Source of the DNA: Desmodus rotundus
Taxonomy: Eukaryota > Chordata > Mammalia > Chiroptera > Phyllostomidae
DNA: 64,000 nt
Direction: 5' to 3'
Assembly (NCBI RefSeq): GCF_022682495.2
Contig: NC_071387.1
Coordinates: 192,860,143 to 192,924,142, forward strand
Positions 11,936-22,279 of the stretch are shown one piece after another. The translations under genes were made by a program, and so were the position numbers. The stretch's first letter is position 1, and every line of letters starts with the position of its first letter. The notes under the pieces were generated by a model. That model did not search any database. It saw nothing but the letters and a program-made list of their open reading frames with translations, and was not told the origin of the DNA.

Positions 11936-12250
11936 GCATCTATTGATATCATGTGACAATATTAGTTTTTATCTTGTTGACTTGGTGATGGATTATATTA
12001 ATTGATTTTCAAAATTTCAGCCAGCTGTGTTCAACTTTTATACCTGGGATAAATCCCACTTGGTCACAATATATAATGACTTTTATACATTGTTGGATTT
12101 GATTTGCTAATATTTCATTGAGTATTTGTGCACATATCTTGATCAGAATATTCAACTATAGTTTTATTTTCTTGTCTTTGTCTGGGTTCAGTGTTAGAGT
12201 AATTTTTGCCTCATAGAATGAGTTCGGAAGTGTTGCTTCTGAATCTATCT
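11936..12250 (-). mobile_element. LINE-1 ORF2, right portion of the split L1
   Basis: 'TGCATCTATTGATATCATGTG', 'GATGGATTATATTAATTGATTTTC', 'GGGATAAATCCCACTTGGTCA', 'GTCTTTGTCTGGGTTCAGTG' and 'GCCTCATAGAATGAGTTCGGAAGTGTT' are inverted ORF2 reverse-transcriptase sequence. They join logically to the 10965-11645 portion when the nested tail is removed. It is decayed. Confidence 0.75.
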
Positions 12251-12299
12251 TGAAAGGGTTAAGCAAAGAGACATAACCTTATTTATTTGTTTGTTTGCT

Positions 12300-12605
12300 T
12301 TTATTAAGTTGACATAGGCTACTGGTGACTTATGGATTAGAGAAGGCAAATATACAAACAGTAAAGCCAATTAAAGGCTTTTCCCCTGACTACTGCAGAG
12401 ATGATAATGCAGAAAACAGAGGAAATAAAAAGTTAATGGACATAAGGCATATTTTGGAAGTAGAATCAGCAGGACTTGCTCAGAAATAAGTTGCATAGAA
12501 TGACCCTAAGAGGAATAAAGAATGACAATGTGTTTTCCAATTTGAGCAATTAGGAAAATGGTGGGGTCAGTTTCTAAGATGAGGAACACTGCAGAAATGC
12601 CAGAT
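12300..12605 (-). mobile_element. L2 LINE, right half of a split element
   Basis: 'CTACTGCAGAGATGATAATG', 'GGACATAAGGCATATTTTGGAAGTAGAATCAGCAGGACTTG', 'TTTGAGCAATTAGGAAAATGGTGG' and 'TTTCTAAGATGAGGAACACTGCAGAAATG' follow the inverted L2 ORF2 order closely. With 10140-10345 it forms one L2 interrupted by the L1 at 10362-12250. Confidence 0.75.
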
Positions 12606-13799
12606 TTAAAGTGTAAATCCACTTGACTTTGCAAATCTTAATTAATTTACAGTCCCAAGTATCTTCCTCAATTCATCTTCAGGACTAGGGTTCTGCTTTA
12701 GAGTGATCCATTCTTCTAATGTTCAGGCCAGGTCCGAGGACATTGGTGTAATATTCCCGTATGTCTTCTCTTCCATTTCCATTGGGAGGCCAACTTCCTA
12801 ATTCACCATTATCCTTAGTCACATTTTGAGGAATATTTAAGTATAACTTTTTAGATGACCAATAACTAATTCTTGCAAGACAACCTTTTTCTTGTCAATG
12901 GGTAGCATGGATTAACTTCATTTGGATGCAATTTCTACCAAATATCATAACACATCATAGTGTTTGGTTGTCACTGTTATCTAGTTTCAGTGTTGATGAA
13001 GATATCTTTTTTTTCTTTCCTTCTTTTAAAAATATTTCAGGAGATTTTTTGGAGAAGATAATGAATTAGAAGTTGGTTCTTACCCTGACATTTTTCTCTG
13101 AAGTCCCAAATGCATATTCATGAAATATATTTGAATAGACTATAATGCTAACTTCAGGGATATGCAAACGAATAGAAATTCTATATATGCCATGTGGCTA
13201 TTGAATTTACTTGCCATGACAATTCATTTTAAAATGTATAATTCAAAATATGATTACAAGAGTTAATTATGTGTAGCAGACCTGAAGTTAGAGTTGGCAT
13301 TAGAGAGGTTTTATTTAACAAATTCATATTAAACTTTAGATAAATCTTCATGAGCAGGTGTTAAGCAGCCCAGAGCACACATTTTAGAGTTTAGTAAAAT
13401 AAGTCCGAAGGAGATTTCCATGCTAAAGCATATTTTATAAATGCTTTTTAACCTGCCTGATTTAAAATAACCTTATACAGGCTAAACATTAGAATGAAAT
13501 CACACAAAAATATTTGGAGAATATTTTCAGAATTTATATGCTCTCTTTGCAGCCATAAGACTTTACATAGTTTAAATTTTTTTAAAAATGACTCAATTTT
13601 TTTCAAAAATGGCAGTGCATCCTCATTCAAAAACCGTTCATGTGATTTGCCTAACAACGTTGTTTTGAGTAACACAAACAAAAATACAACAAATGCAAAA
13701 AGTCACGTATAAATCTTTGTGGAATAAAAAATTCAACATTTAGACTTTCATTCTCTCCAGTTCAGCTTACCGTCACAAGGACAGTCTGTTTTAGAGGAA
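12606..13799. other. Intergenic DNA, nothing assigned
   Basis: This stretch is AT-rich with no gene or confidently recognised repeat. Open frames near 13450-13710 on both strands are AT-driven and mutually overlapping. Confidence 0.5.
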
Positions 13800-13975
13800 G
13801 GAAGCTGAGATCTATTGAGTGCCAAACTTTATGCTGGGTGATTTACACATATTATCTCATTTAATGTTCATATTTCACCTTGCTTACCCATATTATGTAA
13901 GATATAAATGATGTACAGACAAACTGATTAACTGTGCAACCCTATAGAGCTTAGCTGTGACAGACCTCACTTTGC
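13800..13975 (-). mobile_element. MIR SINE (inverted)
   Basis: 'TTGAGTGCCAAACTTTATGCTGGGTGATTTACACATATTATCTCATTTAATGTTCA' is the inverted MIR 3' half. A decayed segment with 'GTACAGACAAACTG' and 'TTAGCTGTGACAGACC' continues toward the tRNA-like head. Confidence 0.75.
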
Positions 13976-14090
13976 TTCATAACATCAAATTGGGCTAACT
14001 GTGCTTGAAATGCAACACTAGAAGTTAATTGTGTGATATCCTCATTCATATATTTATGAAGTAGTCAACCATAACACTGTTTTTTTTTAA

Positions 14091-14108
14091 CATAGGTAGC
14101 TACCTATG
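14091..14108. repeat. Perfect 18-bp palindrome
   Basis: CATAGGTAGCTACCTATG equals its own reverse complement over all 18 bases with no spacer. It follows a T-run and is flanked by AT-rich unique DNA. No function is assigned. Confidence 0.95.
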
Positions 14109-14934
14109 ACAAAGTTTGATCTTGAAGCTAGAGTATAAGAAAACTATATTATAAATACTAAAGCAATTATCCCATATTTTAATATATTTATTTTCTTATT
14201 AAACCAGAAGTGGTAAAGTGATAATTTTACAAAATCAACTTTTTAAATTTTAAGATAATATGTATGATGTTTAATTGCATTTCGTATAAAAATATATGCT
14301 TCTCAAAAAGGTCAGCAGTAAGAAGACCCACCAGGTAGAAAAATAAACTTTTCTAAAGGACACCTGATAATTAAGTTATTCGGCAAAATCACAAGATAAC
14401 CTGATTCAGGTAGTTCACATGACTCTAATGAAAAGACAGTTTTTTCCTTATATTGTGTCAAAATAGACTTAACTAGAGTTTGAATGTATTTTTGCCTATA
14501 TCAATCAGAAGGTCCTAGGAAAGCAAGACATACAGAAAGTATTGGAAACTGAGAATTTCACACAGGGGATTTGTGACTCTGATATGAGTCTAAGCCAAAC
14601 AGAAGCAACTCAAGGATCAGAAGCAGCTACTGTCCACCTGGATGACCGAGAGGAAGAGGTAACACAGAATTCCAGGTTCAGGGCTACCTGGCAGAAAGGT
14701 GGGACAGGTAGTCCAGTCTTTTTTGGCCAAACCCAGCAACAACCAGCTGGCATGAGAGCTTGGGAAGTGCAGCGGGGAAGGTCTCCCTCCTTGTGATCTG
14801 GAGCAGGTTACCGGAAGGGAGAGAAACATTTGGGAACTGACAGACCAAGGAGCAGGGAGGCTGGCTCCTTGTGGAGGGAGAGCTACATTATCTCTTTATC
14901 TTACAGGATCCAGACTGATATAGATGAAAAGGTT
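14109..14934. other. Intergenic DNA, nothing assigned
   Basis: AT-rich up to about 14520, then a GC-richer stretch (14530-14900) with an 84-codon open frame at 14542-14796 that overlaps an open antisense frame. Neither shows family resemblance and the stretch may be an unrecognised repeat. Confidence 0.45.
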
Positions 14935-15080
14935 GGCAAACTGAGGACTGTCGGCCATATCTGCCACCAGCTTTTGTGAAAATGTTTTATTAAAACAAAT
15001 TTAGGCCCATTCCTTCAAGTATTAATAGTCTTTGGCCATTTCAACTTAAAATGGCATAGGTGAATAGTTGAAAAAGAGTG
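14935..15080. mobile_element. hAT-type MITE fragment
   Basis: 'TTTTGTGAAAATGTTTTATTAAAAC', then 'GTCTTTGGCCATTTCAAC' and 'GGTGAATAGTTG', is the same block order as in the copies at 30985-31182 and 34495-34701 (inverted there). It is a non-autonomous DNA transposon remnant; the termini are not clear here. Confidence 0.5.
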
Positions 15081-15990
15081 CATGCACCAGAGCTTAGTGT
15101 ATTTACTAACCAGTACTTTCATAGAAAAAGTTTGCTACTGTATTTACTAAGTGCCACTTTCATAGGAAAAGTTTGCAGGTTTATGCCACAAATGTGTGGG
15201 GGCTTTTTTGTTCCCCCCTAACTGAAATTTTCATTAGCAGAAGAGTCTGTTTTACTTCTTATATCATCTGGGAATTGCAGAAAATAACAATCACCAAGCC
15301 AATTATGTGTCCCTCTAGTGCTCATAACAAAATATACATGGTAGATTTCCACTCTACACAAGGAAAATTTATTTTATCATCAGAGCTGTTTTTAAAACCC
15401 AAATTAAGTTATTCTGAAATTGTGCTGAAGGACTTAAGCACAGGTATTCTTTAGAAAAGTTTCTTCTTTTATTGTTCTACCAGGTGGATTTCAATCACAT
15501 TTTTATCTATCAAGAATTCATCCATATTGCAGCTAAGATAAAATTGAATTTATTTGTTTCCACAGTCATCAGTAACACAATAATTAACTGATAAGTTTAA
15601 ATTGAAATTCTTCTCAAAAGTCTGCATAATTTAATATGTATTTGAATAAGCTTCACAAGCAAAGACAATTATTCTTAATTTGATAAATATTGTATGCACT
15701 ACTTACTAATCATTTTTAAAATAACTTTAGTTTTGAATTATGTTCCAGGAATATGGATATGATCGTGACTGAATCAATAATTGGGGCACATACTAAGTAG
15801 GGAAAATTTTGTCTTGAACATAGCTAGAACACCAGAGCATCTCTCATGATGTCATTGAACTTGAGTTGGGAAGAGAAGGGCATGATTGATTCCTGTGAGT
15901 CACCCTTGTCACAGAACACATGTAGTATCCTCATTCCTCCCTGATGTCTCACACTCTCTTAGAGGTTATGCAGAGTTTTAAATTATTAAA
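15081..15990. other. Intergenic DNA, nothing assigned
   Basis: A near-repeat links 15099-15138 and 15139-15178 ('GTATTTACTAACCAGTACTTTCATAGAAAAAGTTTGC' against 'GTATTTACTAAGTGCCACTTTCATAGGAAAAGTTTGC'), an imperfect tandem duplication of about 40 bp. The 93-codon open frame beginning at 15173 has no recognisable family. Confidence 0.6.
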
Positions 15991-16675
15991 GGGACTTCTG
16001 GTTTCCAATCTGGCATGTAAGGATCTTAGAAGTCATCACTCCATCCTAACAACAATAAAAAAAAAAACTTAATAAATAACTCCTCTTCAATTAAGCAGAA
16101 AAGTGAAGTCATAGGGCACCAAAGAGCTGTCCTCCAAATTGCCGAGACAGACAGACAATACAGAAAGACTTACCTGAGCAGAAACCCATACACACAAGTC
16201 TCCACAGGAACCAGTGCTGGAGTAGGAACCCCTGGACTACAATACATGAATTGCTGGAGACTCAGTGTGCACAAGTGTGTCTGTGAAACCTCTGGGGAAC
16301 ACATTCTTGGGACCTCCCACGCTTTTGTTAGTTTTATATCCAAGAGCTCTGTGAATCCCCGAAGTGATAATCAGAGAAAAAATCCCCTTATGCCTCTGGC
16401 AGGGAGATGGGGGGAAGAAACCATTTCAAATACTCCAGAACATTTTGATCTTTTAAACAAGGCCTGACGTCAGAGGAACCTATTTTCCCAGAACCTAATT
16501 TGCTGGGGTTTTGATGGAAGAACAAACTAGCTGGAGGAGGGGAAGTCTCCAACTCTGGCCCTCTCCAGTCACCTCTCTTTCCCAAATAAGGGAAAGGGGC
16601 CCTGAGAAGCACTGAGGAAGTTCACAGCCAGGGGTCAGACTCACCAAATAACTGAGAACTGATCACAAATGCAAC
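15991..16675 (+). mobile_element. LINE-1 5'UTR fragment
   Basis: Begins GGGACTTCTGG and contains the laurasiatherian-type L1 5'UTR blocks 'GGCATGTAAGGATCTTAGAAGTCATCACTCCATCCTAACAACAATAA', 'AGAGCTGTCCTCC', 'CTTACCTGAGCAGAAACCCA' and 'CACAAGTCTCCACAGGA'. No ORF1 follows; the fragment ends near a VES SINE at 16683. The 5'UTR normally holds the internal pol II promoter; here it is isolated and presumably inactive. Confidence 0.7.
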
Positions 16676-16682
16676 AAAGTGG

Positions 16683-16900
16683 CACTCTGGCTGGTGTGGC
16701 TCAGCTGGTTGGAGTGAAGTCTGGTAAACGAAAAGGTGACAGATTCCATTCCTGGTCAGGGCACCTAGGATGAGGGTTTGCTCCCAGGCCAGGGTGCATG
16801 CACAGGCAACAGAGGCAACTGTTCGATCAATGTCTCTCCCTCACATCAATGTTTTTTTTTTCCCTCTCTCCTTCCCCTCTCTCTAAAATCAATAAGCATG
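16683..16900 (+). mobile_element. VES SINE (diverged)
   Basis: 'CTCTGGCTGGTGTGGCTCAGCTGG' head, decayed B-box area ('ACAGATTCCATTCCTGGTCAGGGCAC'), 'GAGGCAACTGTTCGATCAATGTCTCTCCCTCACATCAATG' block and CT-rich terminal block with 'CTCTAAAATCAATAA'. The box region is mutated. No clear duplication flanks it. Confidence 0.85.
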
Positions 16901-17027
16901 TCTTGGGATGAGGGTAAGAAAATGCTGTAAAATAGTGTGGTCTCTGCACAAACATCCCCGCGACTTATCATAACATCTGCCATAGTGTAGATCCTCGTAT
17001 AGAGGCATACACAGGCATACACATACA

Positions 17028-17155
17028 CAGGGTGGGGCAAAAGTGGATTTACAGTTGTTCACGTGGAAAATAATGCGCTAACACATAATAATGCAAGAAC
17101 AAACTCTGTGTTTAGTGTATTCACAACTGTAAACGTAACTTTGCCTCCCCTTCTA
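17028..17155. mobile_element. Mariner-type MITE
   Basis: The left end CAGGGTGGGGCAAAAGTGG followed by ATTTACAGTTGT pairs with the right end ACAACTGTAAACG..ACTTTGCCTCCCCTTCTA as terminal inverted repeats of about 30 bp with mismatches. The right end runs into TATATA. There is no transposase ORF in the roughly 70-bp interior. The same terminal design appears at 7951-8053. Confidence 0.8.
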
Positions 17156-17350
17156 TATATACATAAGCAAAGGACTTGAATTAAAGAATCTCTGGGCTTT
17201 GCTTTCTTCATTCTTCAACTGCAATTTTACCAAATAATGTTCAAGATTTCCCTACCACCAGAGCCTTGGCTTAGTGCCGAGGAAGGAATCAGCAATTTTT
17301 AATGATTTCATATATTCATGCTGTTGGTAGCTATATAGCAATGCTTTCTT

Positions 17351-17556
17351 TTTTTTTTTAAGATTATTTATTTTTAGAGAGAGGGGAAGGGAGGGAGAAA
17401 AAAAGGGAGAGAAACATCAGTGTGAGGTTGCCTCTCACACGCCCCCCACTGGGGACCTGGCCCGCAACCCAGGCATGTGCCCTGACTGGGAACTGAACCA
17501 GTGACCCTTTGGTTCTCAGGGTGGCACTCAATCCACTGCGCTACACCAGCTAGGGA
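17351..17556 (-). mobile_element. VES SINE (inverted) with 19-bp target duplication
   Basis: The minus-strand copy reads CCCTAGCTGGTGTAGCGCAG at its head, with 'GGTTCAGTTCCCAGTCAGGG' and 'CAGGTCCCCAGTGGGGGGCG' blocks and a 'TAAAAATAAATAATC' tail. It is bounded by a 19-bp direct repeat TATATAGCAAT(G/A)CTTTCTT at 17332-17350 and 17557-17575, differing at one base. This is a textbook L1-mediated insertion and one of the less decayed SINEs here. Confidence 0.95.
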
Positions 17557-17576
17557 TATATAGCAATACTTTCTTG

Positions 17577-18079
17577 AAAATACAGGCAAGTTCTTTTAAT
17601 TTGGCAAAGACAGAACCTGGAAGAGAAAATTTAAACAATCTCCCCTACATTTTCATTAGAAGGTAACACTTAATATATTTGAGGATATGTAAGCGCACTG
17701 TCTCAGATTATAAAATTATTACTAACCTAAGTCACTTTCCAGAAAGTTGCAATAGGGCTATGTAACAATTAAACTTCTTTTGTTTTTACTGTTTTCTTTT
17801 ACAATCAGATACCATATGTGAAGGAGCATATTCAATTTTGAAAAACCTGTTTGGTTACAATTCAAGCCAAATGCAATTCTCACTAATTGCTTTGAAGTAT
17901 TCCACAATAAGGAGGCTTTAAAATGTTGGTCCCAATATGTGTTTAATGTAAAAAGTTAAAATGAAATTTTAATATATTTTATACTTAATCCAGAAATAAT
18001 TATCCCTTGATATTTGCAAGAACCAAACATAATTAACCCTAGACACAGTTTCAGATTTGAAAAAACAGAATAATAAATA
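17577..18079. other. AT-rich DNA, nothing assigned
   Basis: No gene or repeat recognised. The sequence merges into the homeodomain-motif-rich block that follows. Confidence 0.5.
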
Positions 18080-18275
18080 AGGTAGTATTAAAAACAGTAA
18101 ATCAAAGCTAATGAAGCCACATTAGCACTTTTATATTGTAGGTTCTAATTAGAAAGTCTGTTAATGAAATTGGAGCATTTACTTAATTGCCGTGAACAAT
18201 TATTTTCAAATTAAGCTTGGCAATTAAATAGCATGATTGAGCTCAGAATAGTGGATTTAGGTAGGGGTATGGTAA
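18080..18275. promoter_or_regulatory. Candidate conserved non-coding element
   Basis: This repeat-free block is dense in homeodomain-type cores: TCTAATTAGAAAG, GTTAATGAAATTGG, ACTTAATTGCCG, ACAATTATTTTC, AAATTAAG and GGCAATTAAATAG within about 120 bp. Such clustering is typical of developmental enhancers conserved among vertebrates, but AT-rich DNA also produces these motifs by chance. The call is inference only; no conservation data were available. Confidence 0.3.
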
Positions 18276-18829
18276 CTATTTTGCATGCTGTATTATGTAT
18301 GGCAGTTTCAGCTCTGAGTTTCTGCTGATTAACAAATGTAAATGGCGTGTAGTACTTCTTGGTCTTGACAATTTATGCAAAGAAGTTTCTTATTGCATTA
18401 CATCCTGTGCCTTGAACTACTGGAACCCCAACTTGTAACCTGCCCCAGTTCATTTGAACAGATATGTCCGTCCTGTAAATGTCCACCTTTCTGTAATATG
18501 CTTCTGCATCTACAGGCTCCATTCACTCCCCTTTCACTTAGCACTCTAACTCAGTTTTCAGTATCAGCACGAATAATATTAATTGCACAAAAGAGAGCCT
18601 TCACATTTTTCAACACCAGTGGATGATTCGATCTTTAATAACAAGCTCAATCTAGCTACTATTAACAGTTCTATTTTCCAGGTAAAACTGAGCTTCGTTA
18701 AGATGTTTAAAAACCCTCTTATAAACACACCATTGATGAATAGCAGGGTGGGCGTTTGAACATAAGCTCACTTACTGCAAACCTCTTGTATCGTCTTTAA
18801 AATAGAGCTCCCTCTCCTTCTGTCTACTA
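18276..18829. other. Intergenic DNA, nothing assigned
   Basis: The 83-codon open frame at 18375-18626 is cysteine-rich and pyrimidine-driven, without recognisable homology. No repeat is assigned. Confidence 0.45.
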
Positions 18830-19025
18830 GCATGGTGTCTTCCGATTGAAACGTGAAATATAGTTCTCATTTTAGTGGATTTCTCGGTATCTGACACTGC
18901 TGACTACTCTCTCACTTTGAAACTCCCTTGACTTTCAAATCACCAGTTTTTCCAATTTCTTTTATATCTGTCGTTTCCTTTGTTTTGCTAAATTTCCTTC
19001 CTTGTTCTAACTCCTGCTTCTTCAA
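18830..19025 (+). mobile_element. L2 LINE ORF2 fragment (ancient)
   Basis: 'GTATCTGACACTGCTGACTACTCTCTCACTTTGAAACTC' mirrors the L2 reverse-transcriptase segment 'GCATTTGACACAGTTGATCACTCCCTCCTCCTTGAAAC' (encoding FDTVDHSLLLE). The following 'TCCTTGTTCTAACTCCTGCTTC' fits the downstream part. It is strongly decayed. Confidence 0.4.
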
Positions 19026-20679
19026 ACTATATTTTCCTTAAGGCAAAGTCCTCAGGATGCTGCAACAAATTACCCAGTGCAGTTGCCATTTATCAAATTA
19101 TTACATCTCTGGTCCAAGTGTGCCTTTCCTTCCCTCCTCTGAAAGTAGAACTGGGCCTTTAACTATTTGTACTTCGTTGGTTGGCACAATTTTAAACCTT
19201 GCCAGTAGAGGACACTCGAGAAAGTGTGAAGGGACAATAGGAAAAATCTCCCAGGGTATTTTTCTGAGGAGGTGTAGTCAGTGCAGCCTCTGGCCCTCAG
19301 CTCCTTCAGTAATTGGATTAGTGCCACAGAGGGCCAATTTCCAGCAAGCAGTTGTTTAGACAATGGCTCAGGTTCCTCTGACATTCAGGGAGCCAGGGCC
19401 CACACCTGCCCACCGAGGTCTGGATCTCAGGTCTGGGAGTCACCAGAGAGTGACCCTTCCACAAGGCTTCCTCTCAGTCTGTGTGTAACGATTTCAGGAC
19501 TGCTCCTCGCATCTCCGATTCCAGTACTCTTCTGAATTCTCGTTCTTCTTATTAGCAAGTCCCCTGTGAATTTCAGTCCCCTGGGATACACAGTAGTTAT
19601 TTATATTAAACTTTCCCTCTTCAAAACAGGGTGTGGTTCCTGTCTTGTAGCAGGCCCCTGAATGGTGCAACCACAGGTACCTACAACATCTCCACAACAG
19701 TAAAGAACAAAGTCAAAACAAAGCCATAATCCAACCTCCAGAAAGTTGGAGTTTCTCCCCTATTTCCTATATTACGAGTCATCCAAGGAAGAAGCTCTGT
19801 TCCCTCTTAATTAAGCCATAGATCACACAATACATAGGTCTATGTATAATCACACACACACACATTTACACACACATACTCATCGACTCAGTCTTCAGGA
19901 TCTGTCAATTATAGGATAACAATTTCAGGATAATTCTCAAATCTAACACATGTGATATAAGCTACAAATCTTCATCATTTCATTCAATAATTATTGCCTA
20001 TTTAAGTTTTTCCCATTTGAATCACTTTTACTAACACCTTGCCTCTTTGTTCTGTGGTCAAACCATTTTAGCCAAATCTACCCTCCTGGCATTCAGTATC
20101 CCACCATTTCCCATGCCTACAGCTTCCCTACCATCCTCCCCTCCCCTGCCTGGGACAATCATACGATTGGGCAGGTGGCACAAAAATAAATTCCTGGTCA
20201 TGCAGTATCTCTGGACTCCCAGCAATGCAATGCTAGTCTTGTATTTCCCACCATGAATTTTGAAAATATTTTCCACACTTCTCAAATATACAGTATATTC
20301 TTCTCTTCCTTACAATCTACCACTCACATAAAATAAAACCTATTTGGATAGAGTATCAATTTATTACTATCTCCATAGAACTATCAGTTACTAATATGTC
20401 CTCATCCTATTTTTTTTAATTTTGTTGATATTGTAGATGAAGCATCTCACTGTTATATTCTCATCATATAAACCAAATTCTATTTTATAGTAAAGTTTAT
20501 TTCCTTTTCTTACCACTTCAATGTTGCCTCTCTACCCACCCCTTCCTATCAGCATTTATATATTTTCAAGTGTATCCCATTACAAAAATAAAAAAGTTAA
20601 GCGTGGCCATCAACACAATATAAATATTCTTCATCTTTTTTATTCTCATTCAACATTCTCTTTCTAAAAAAAAATCACA
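19026..20679. other. Mixed intergenic DNA; GC-richer patch 19050-19680, (CA)n
   Basis: 19050-19680 is GC-richer and looks like an old mammalian interspersed repeat I cannot name ('GCTGCAACAAATTACCCAG', 'GCCAGTAGAGGACACTCGAG'). A (CA)n run lies at 19851-19878. 20020-20680 is C/T-rich and unassigned. Open frames of up to 100 codons exist on both strands but overlap each other and lack family resemblance. Confidence 0.45.
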
Positions 20680-20880
20680 AACATCCAAGTTGTTCCTCAA
20701 CCTGGAAGTCTGGGATTCCTTTCTTTCACCTTTGAACAACTGCAGAGAGTCTTCGTTCTAAACTTTTCTTCAATCTATTTAATTTTCTTTATTTCTACAC
20801 CAACATAAAAGTAACCTTTCATCAAATTTTACCTGGATTTTTGAAAAGCCTTTTCTGTTCACTCTTAGCTACCAGATTTA
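20680..20880 (+). mobile_element. Probable L2 LINE ORF2 fragment
   Basis: 'GTTGTTCCTCAACCTGGAAGTCTGGGATTCC' fits the late L2 ORF2 'AACCTTGGAGTCATCCTTGACTCC' region, and 'TTTTACCTGGATTTTTGAAAAGCC' fits 'CACCTGGATTACTGCAATAGCC'. Decay is heavy. Confidence 0.35.
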
Positions 20881-21041
20881 TTTTCGAATCATTATTTTAA
20901 TTGCCTTAATAAATATACTAATTATTAGATCATGCTGATTTCAGACTATGAGCCTTATATTTTTTCATTACCCTTACAGAAAAAAACTATACAAATTGTT
21001 AAAAATTTCCTCTGGAAGCTACCTTCTCAACATGTCTCATG

Positions 21042-21113
21042 CAAATTTCCTCCCCTCCCCTCCCCTCCCCTTCCCTCCCCTCTTCACTCCTCTCCTCTCC
21101 TCCTCTCCTCTTC
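21042..21113. repeat. (TCCCC)n / (TCCTC)n pyrimidine tract
   Basis: Pure pyrimidine low-complexity DNA built from CTCCC and CTCCT units, about 70 bp long with only rare interruptions. Mirror symmetry in such tracts can allow triplex (H-DNA) formation. The open frames across it are artefacts of composition. Confidence 0.9.
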
Positions 21114-22237
21114 AATGGGCTGCATTCCCTTCTCCACATTCTAGTGCTTCTGAATAAGTGATTTTTCCCCACACCTGGATATTTGCAAACACTTTTCATT
21201 AGATTCACATTTCTAAAGGGGATAATTACATCTACTTTAATTCTTCAATAATAAAATAAATTTTCACTTTAAAATATAACAATATGAAATCTGAGTGAAT
21301 ATTAAGTGAATCCCTACTATATAATGGTTTGTTGGCTTCAGATAAACTTGCTAATGACTCAGCCAACAATTCATCTGAAATATTTCATTATGTGTCACTG
21401 TATATATCAGTTTGTTTTAATGCTTTTTTAATGTATTCAATTTATTTTCTTATTAAACTCTATTGAAGATAGATAGAATAAGCAACAGTGATGTTGCATT
21501 ATAATAGGTTAATAGTAATTCTGGAAAATAGTAATTCTGGAATAGACAATAGGATGACTACCATTATAAAGTGCCTTCATATTATTAAAATCATGTACAT
21601 TATATCAAGATGTCTCAACTTTTAAAACCAGTGCCAATGTAAAAAATAATGACGATTATATTTATACATTTTACATATTCCTTGGGAATAAAATATATGT
21701 ATGCATGATGTGTTAATATGCTATTTGTGGTTTCAATAACATTCAATCACTCTCTCTACTATTTCAATATTTAGAAGCAAAATCTAAACATTATTAAGAT
21801 GAAATACTCATTTGTTTTAGCAAAAATATGTAAGAAACACAAACAACTGCTTGAAAAAGCATTTTATCTATATTAGATACCATAAAATATAATTATATTT
21901 CAGGCTACATTTTATTGTACTTCCAAGCCTACACCTTCCTTCCCAAAATAACCTACATACCATATATTGTTCATTGCTCTATTATTCATGTATTATTCCT
22001 AAATAATTATTTAAAGTAAATAATATGCTTTTTTGTTGTTGAATGACTTAAAGTTGCCTGTCTAAAATATGTACAAATACATTGTGTTCTTACTGTTGGA
22101 AATGATTTTATTAAAACATAGTCACAATACAAACTTTAATTAAAAAGTGTTTCTCTTTGATTTACAATGCACCACATAAGAATGGCAAAAGAATCAACTT
22201 CTTTAGAGGATTTTATATAATCATATAATATATGATA
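21114..22237. other. AT-rich DNA, nothing assigned
   Basis: No gene or confident repeat. A 16-bp near-perfect direct repeat 'AATAGTAATTCTGGAA' occurs twice at about 21511-21542. Confidence 0.55.
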
Positions 22238-22279
22238 TAATCATATATACAATATATTATTACATTGTATATATGATTA
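22238..22279. repeat. Perfect 16-bp inverted repeat, 10-bp spacer
   Basis: TAATCATATATACAAT at 22238-22253 is the exact reverse complement of ATTGTATATATGATTA at 22264-22279. The surrounding 40 bases upstream are further ATAT-rich partial repeats, so cruciform extrusion or slippage origin is plausible. Confidence 0.9.

Noticed and set aside
19050..19680. GC-richer segment considered as an exon cluster
   Set aside because: Open frames overlap on both strands and no splice-bounded exon with coding bias is evident; more likely an old interspersed repeat.
20932..21208. Overlapping 69-70 codon open frames rich in Pro/Leu/Ser
   Set aside because: They arise from the (TCCCC)n pyrimidine tract and are open on both strands.
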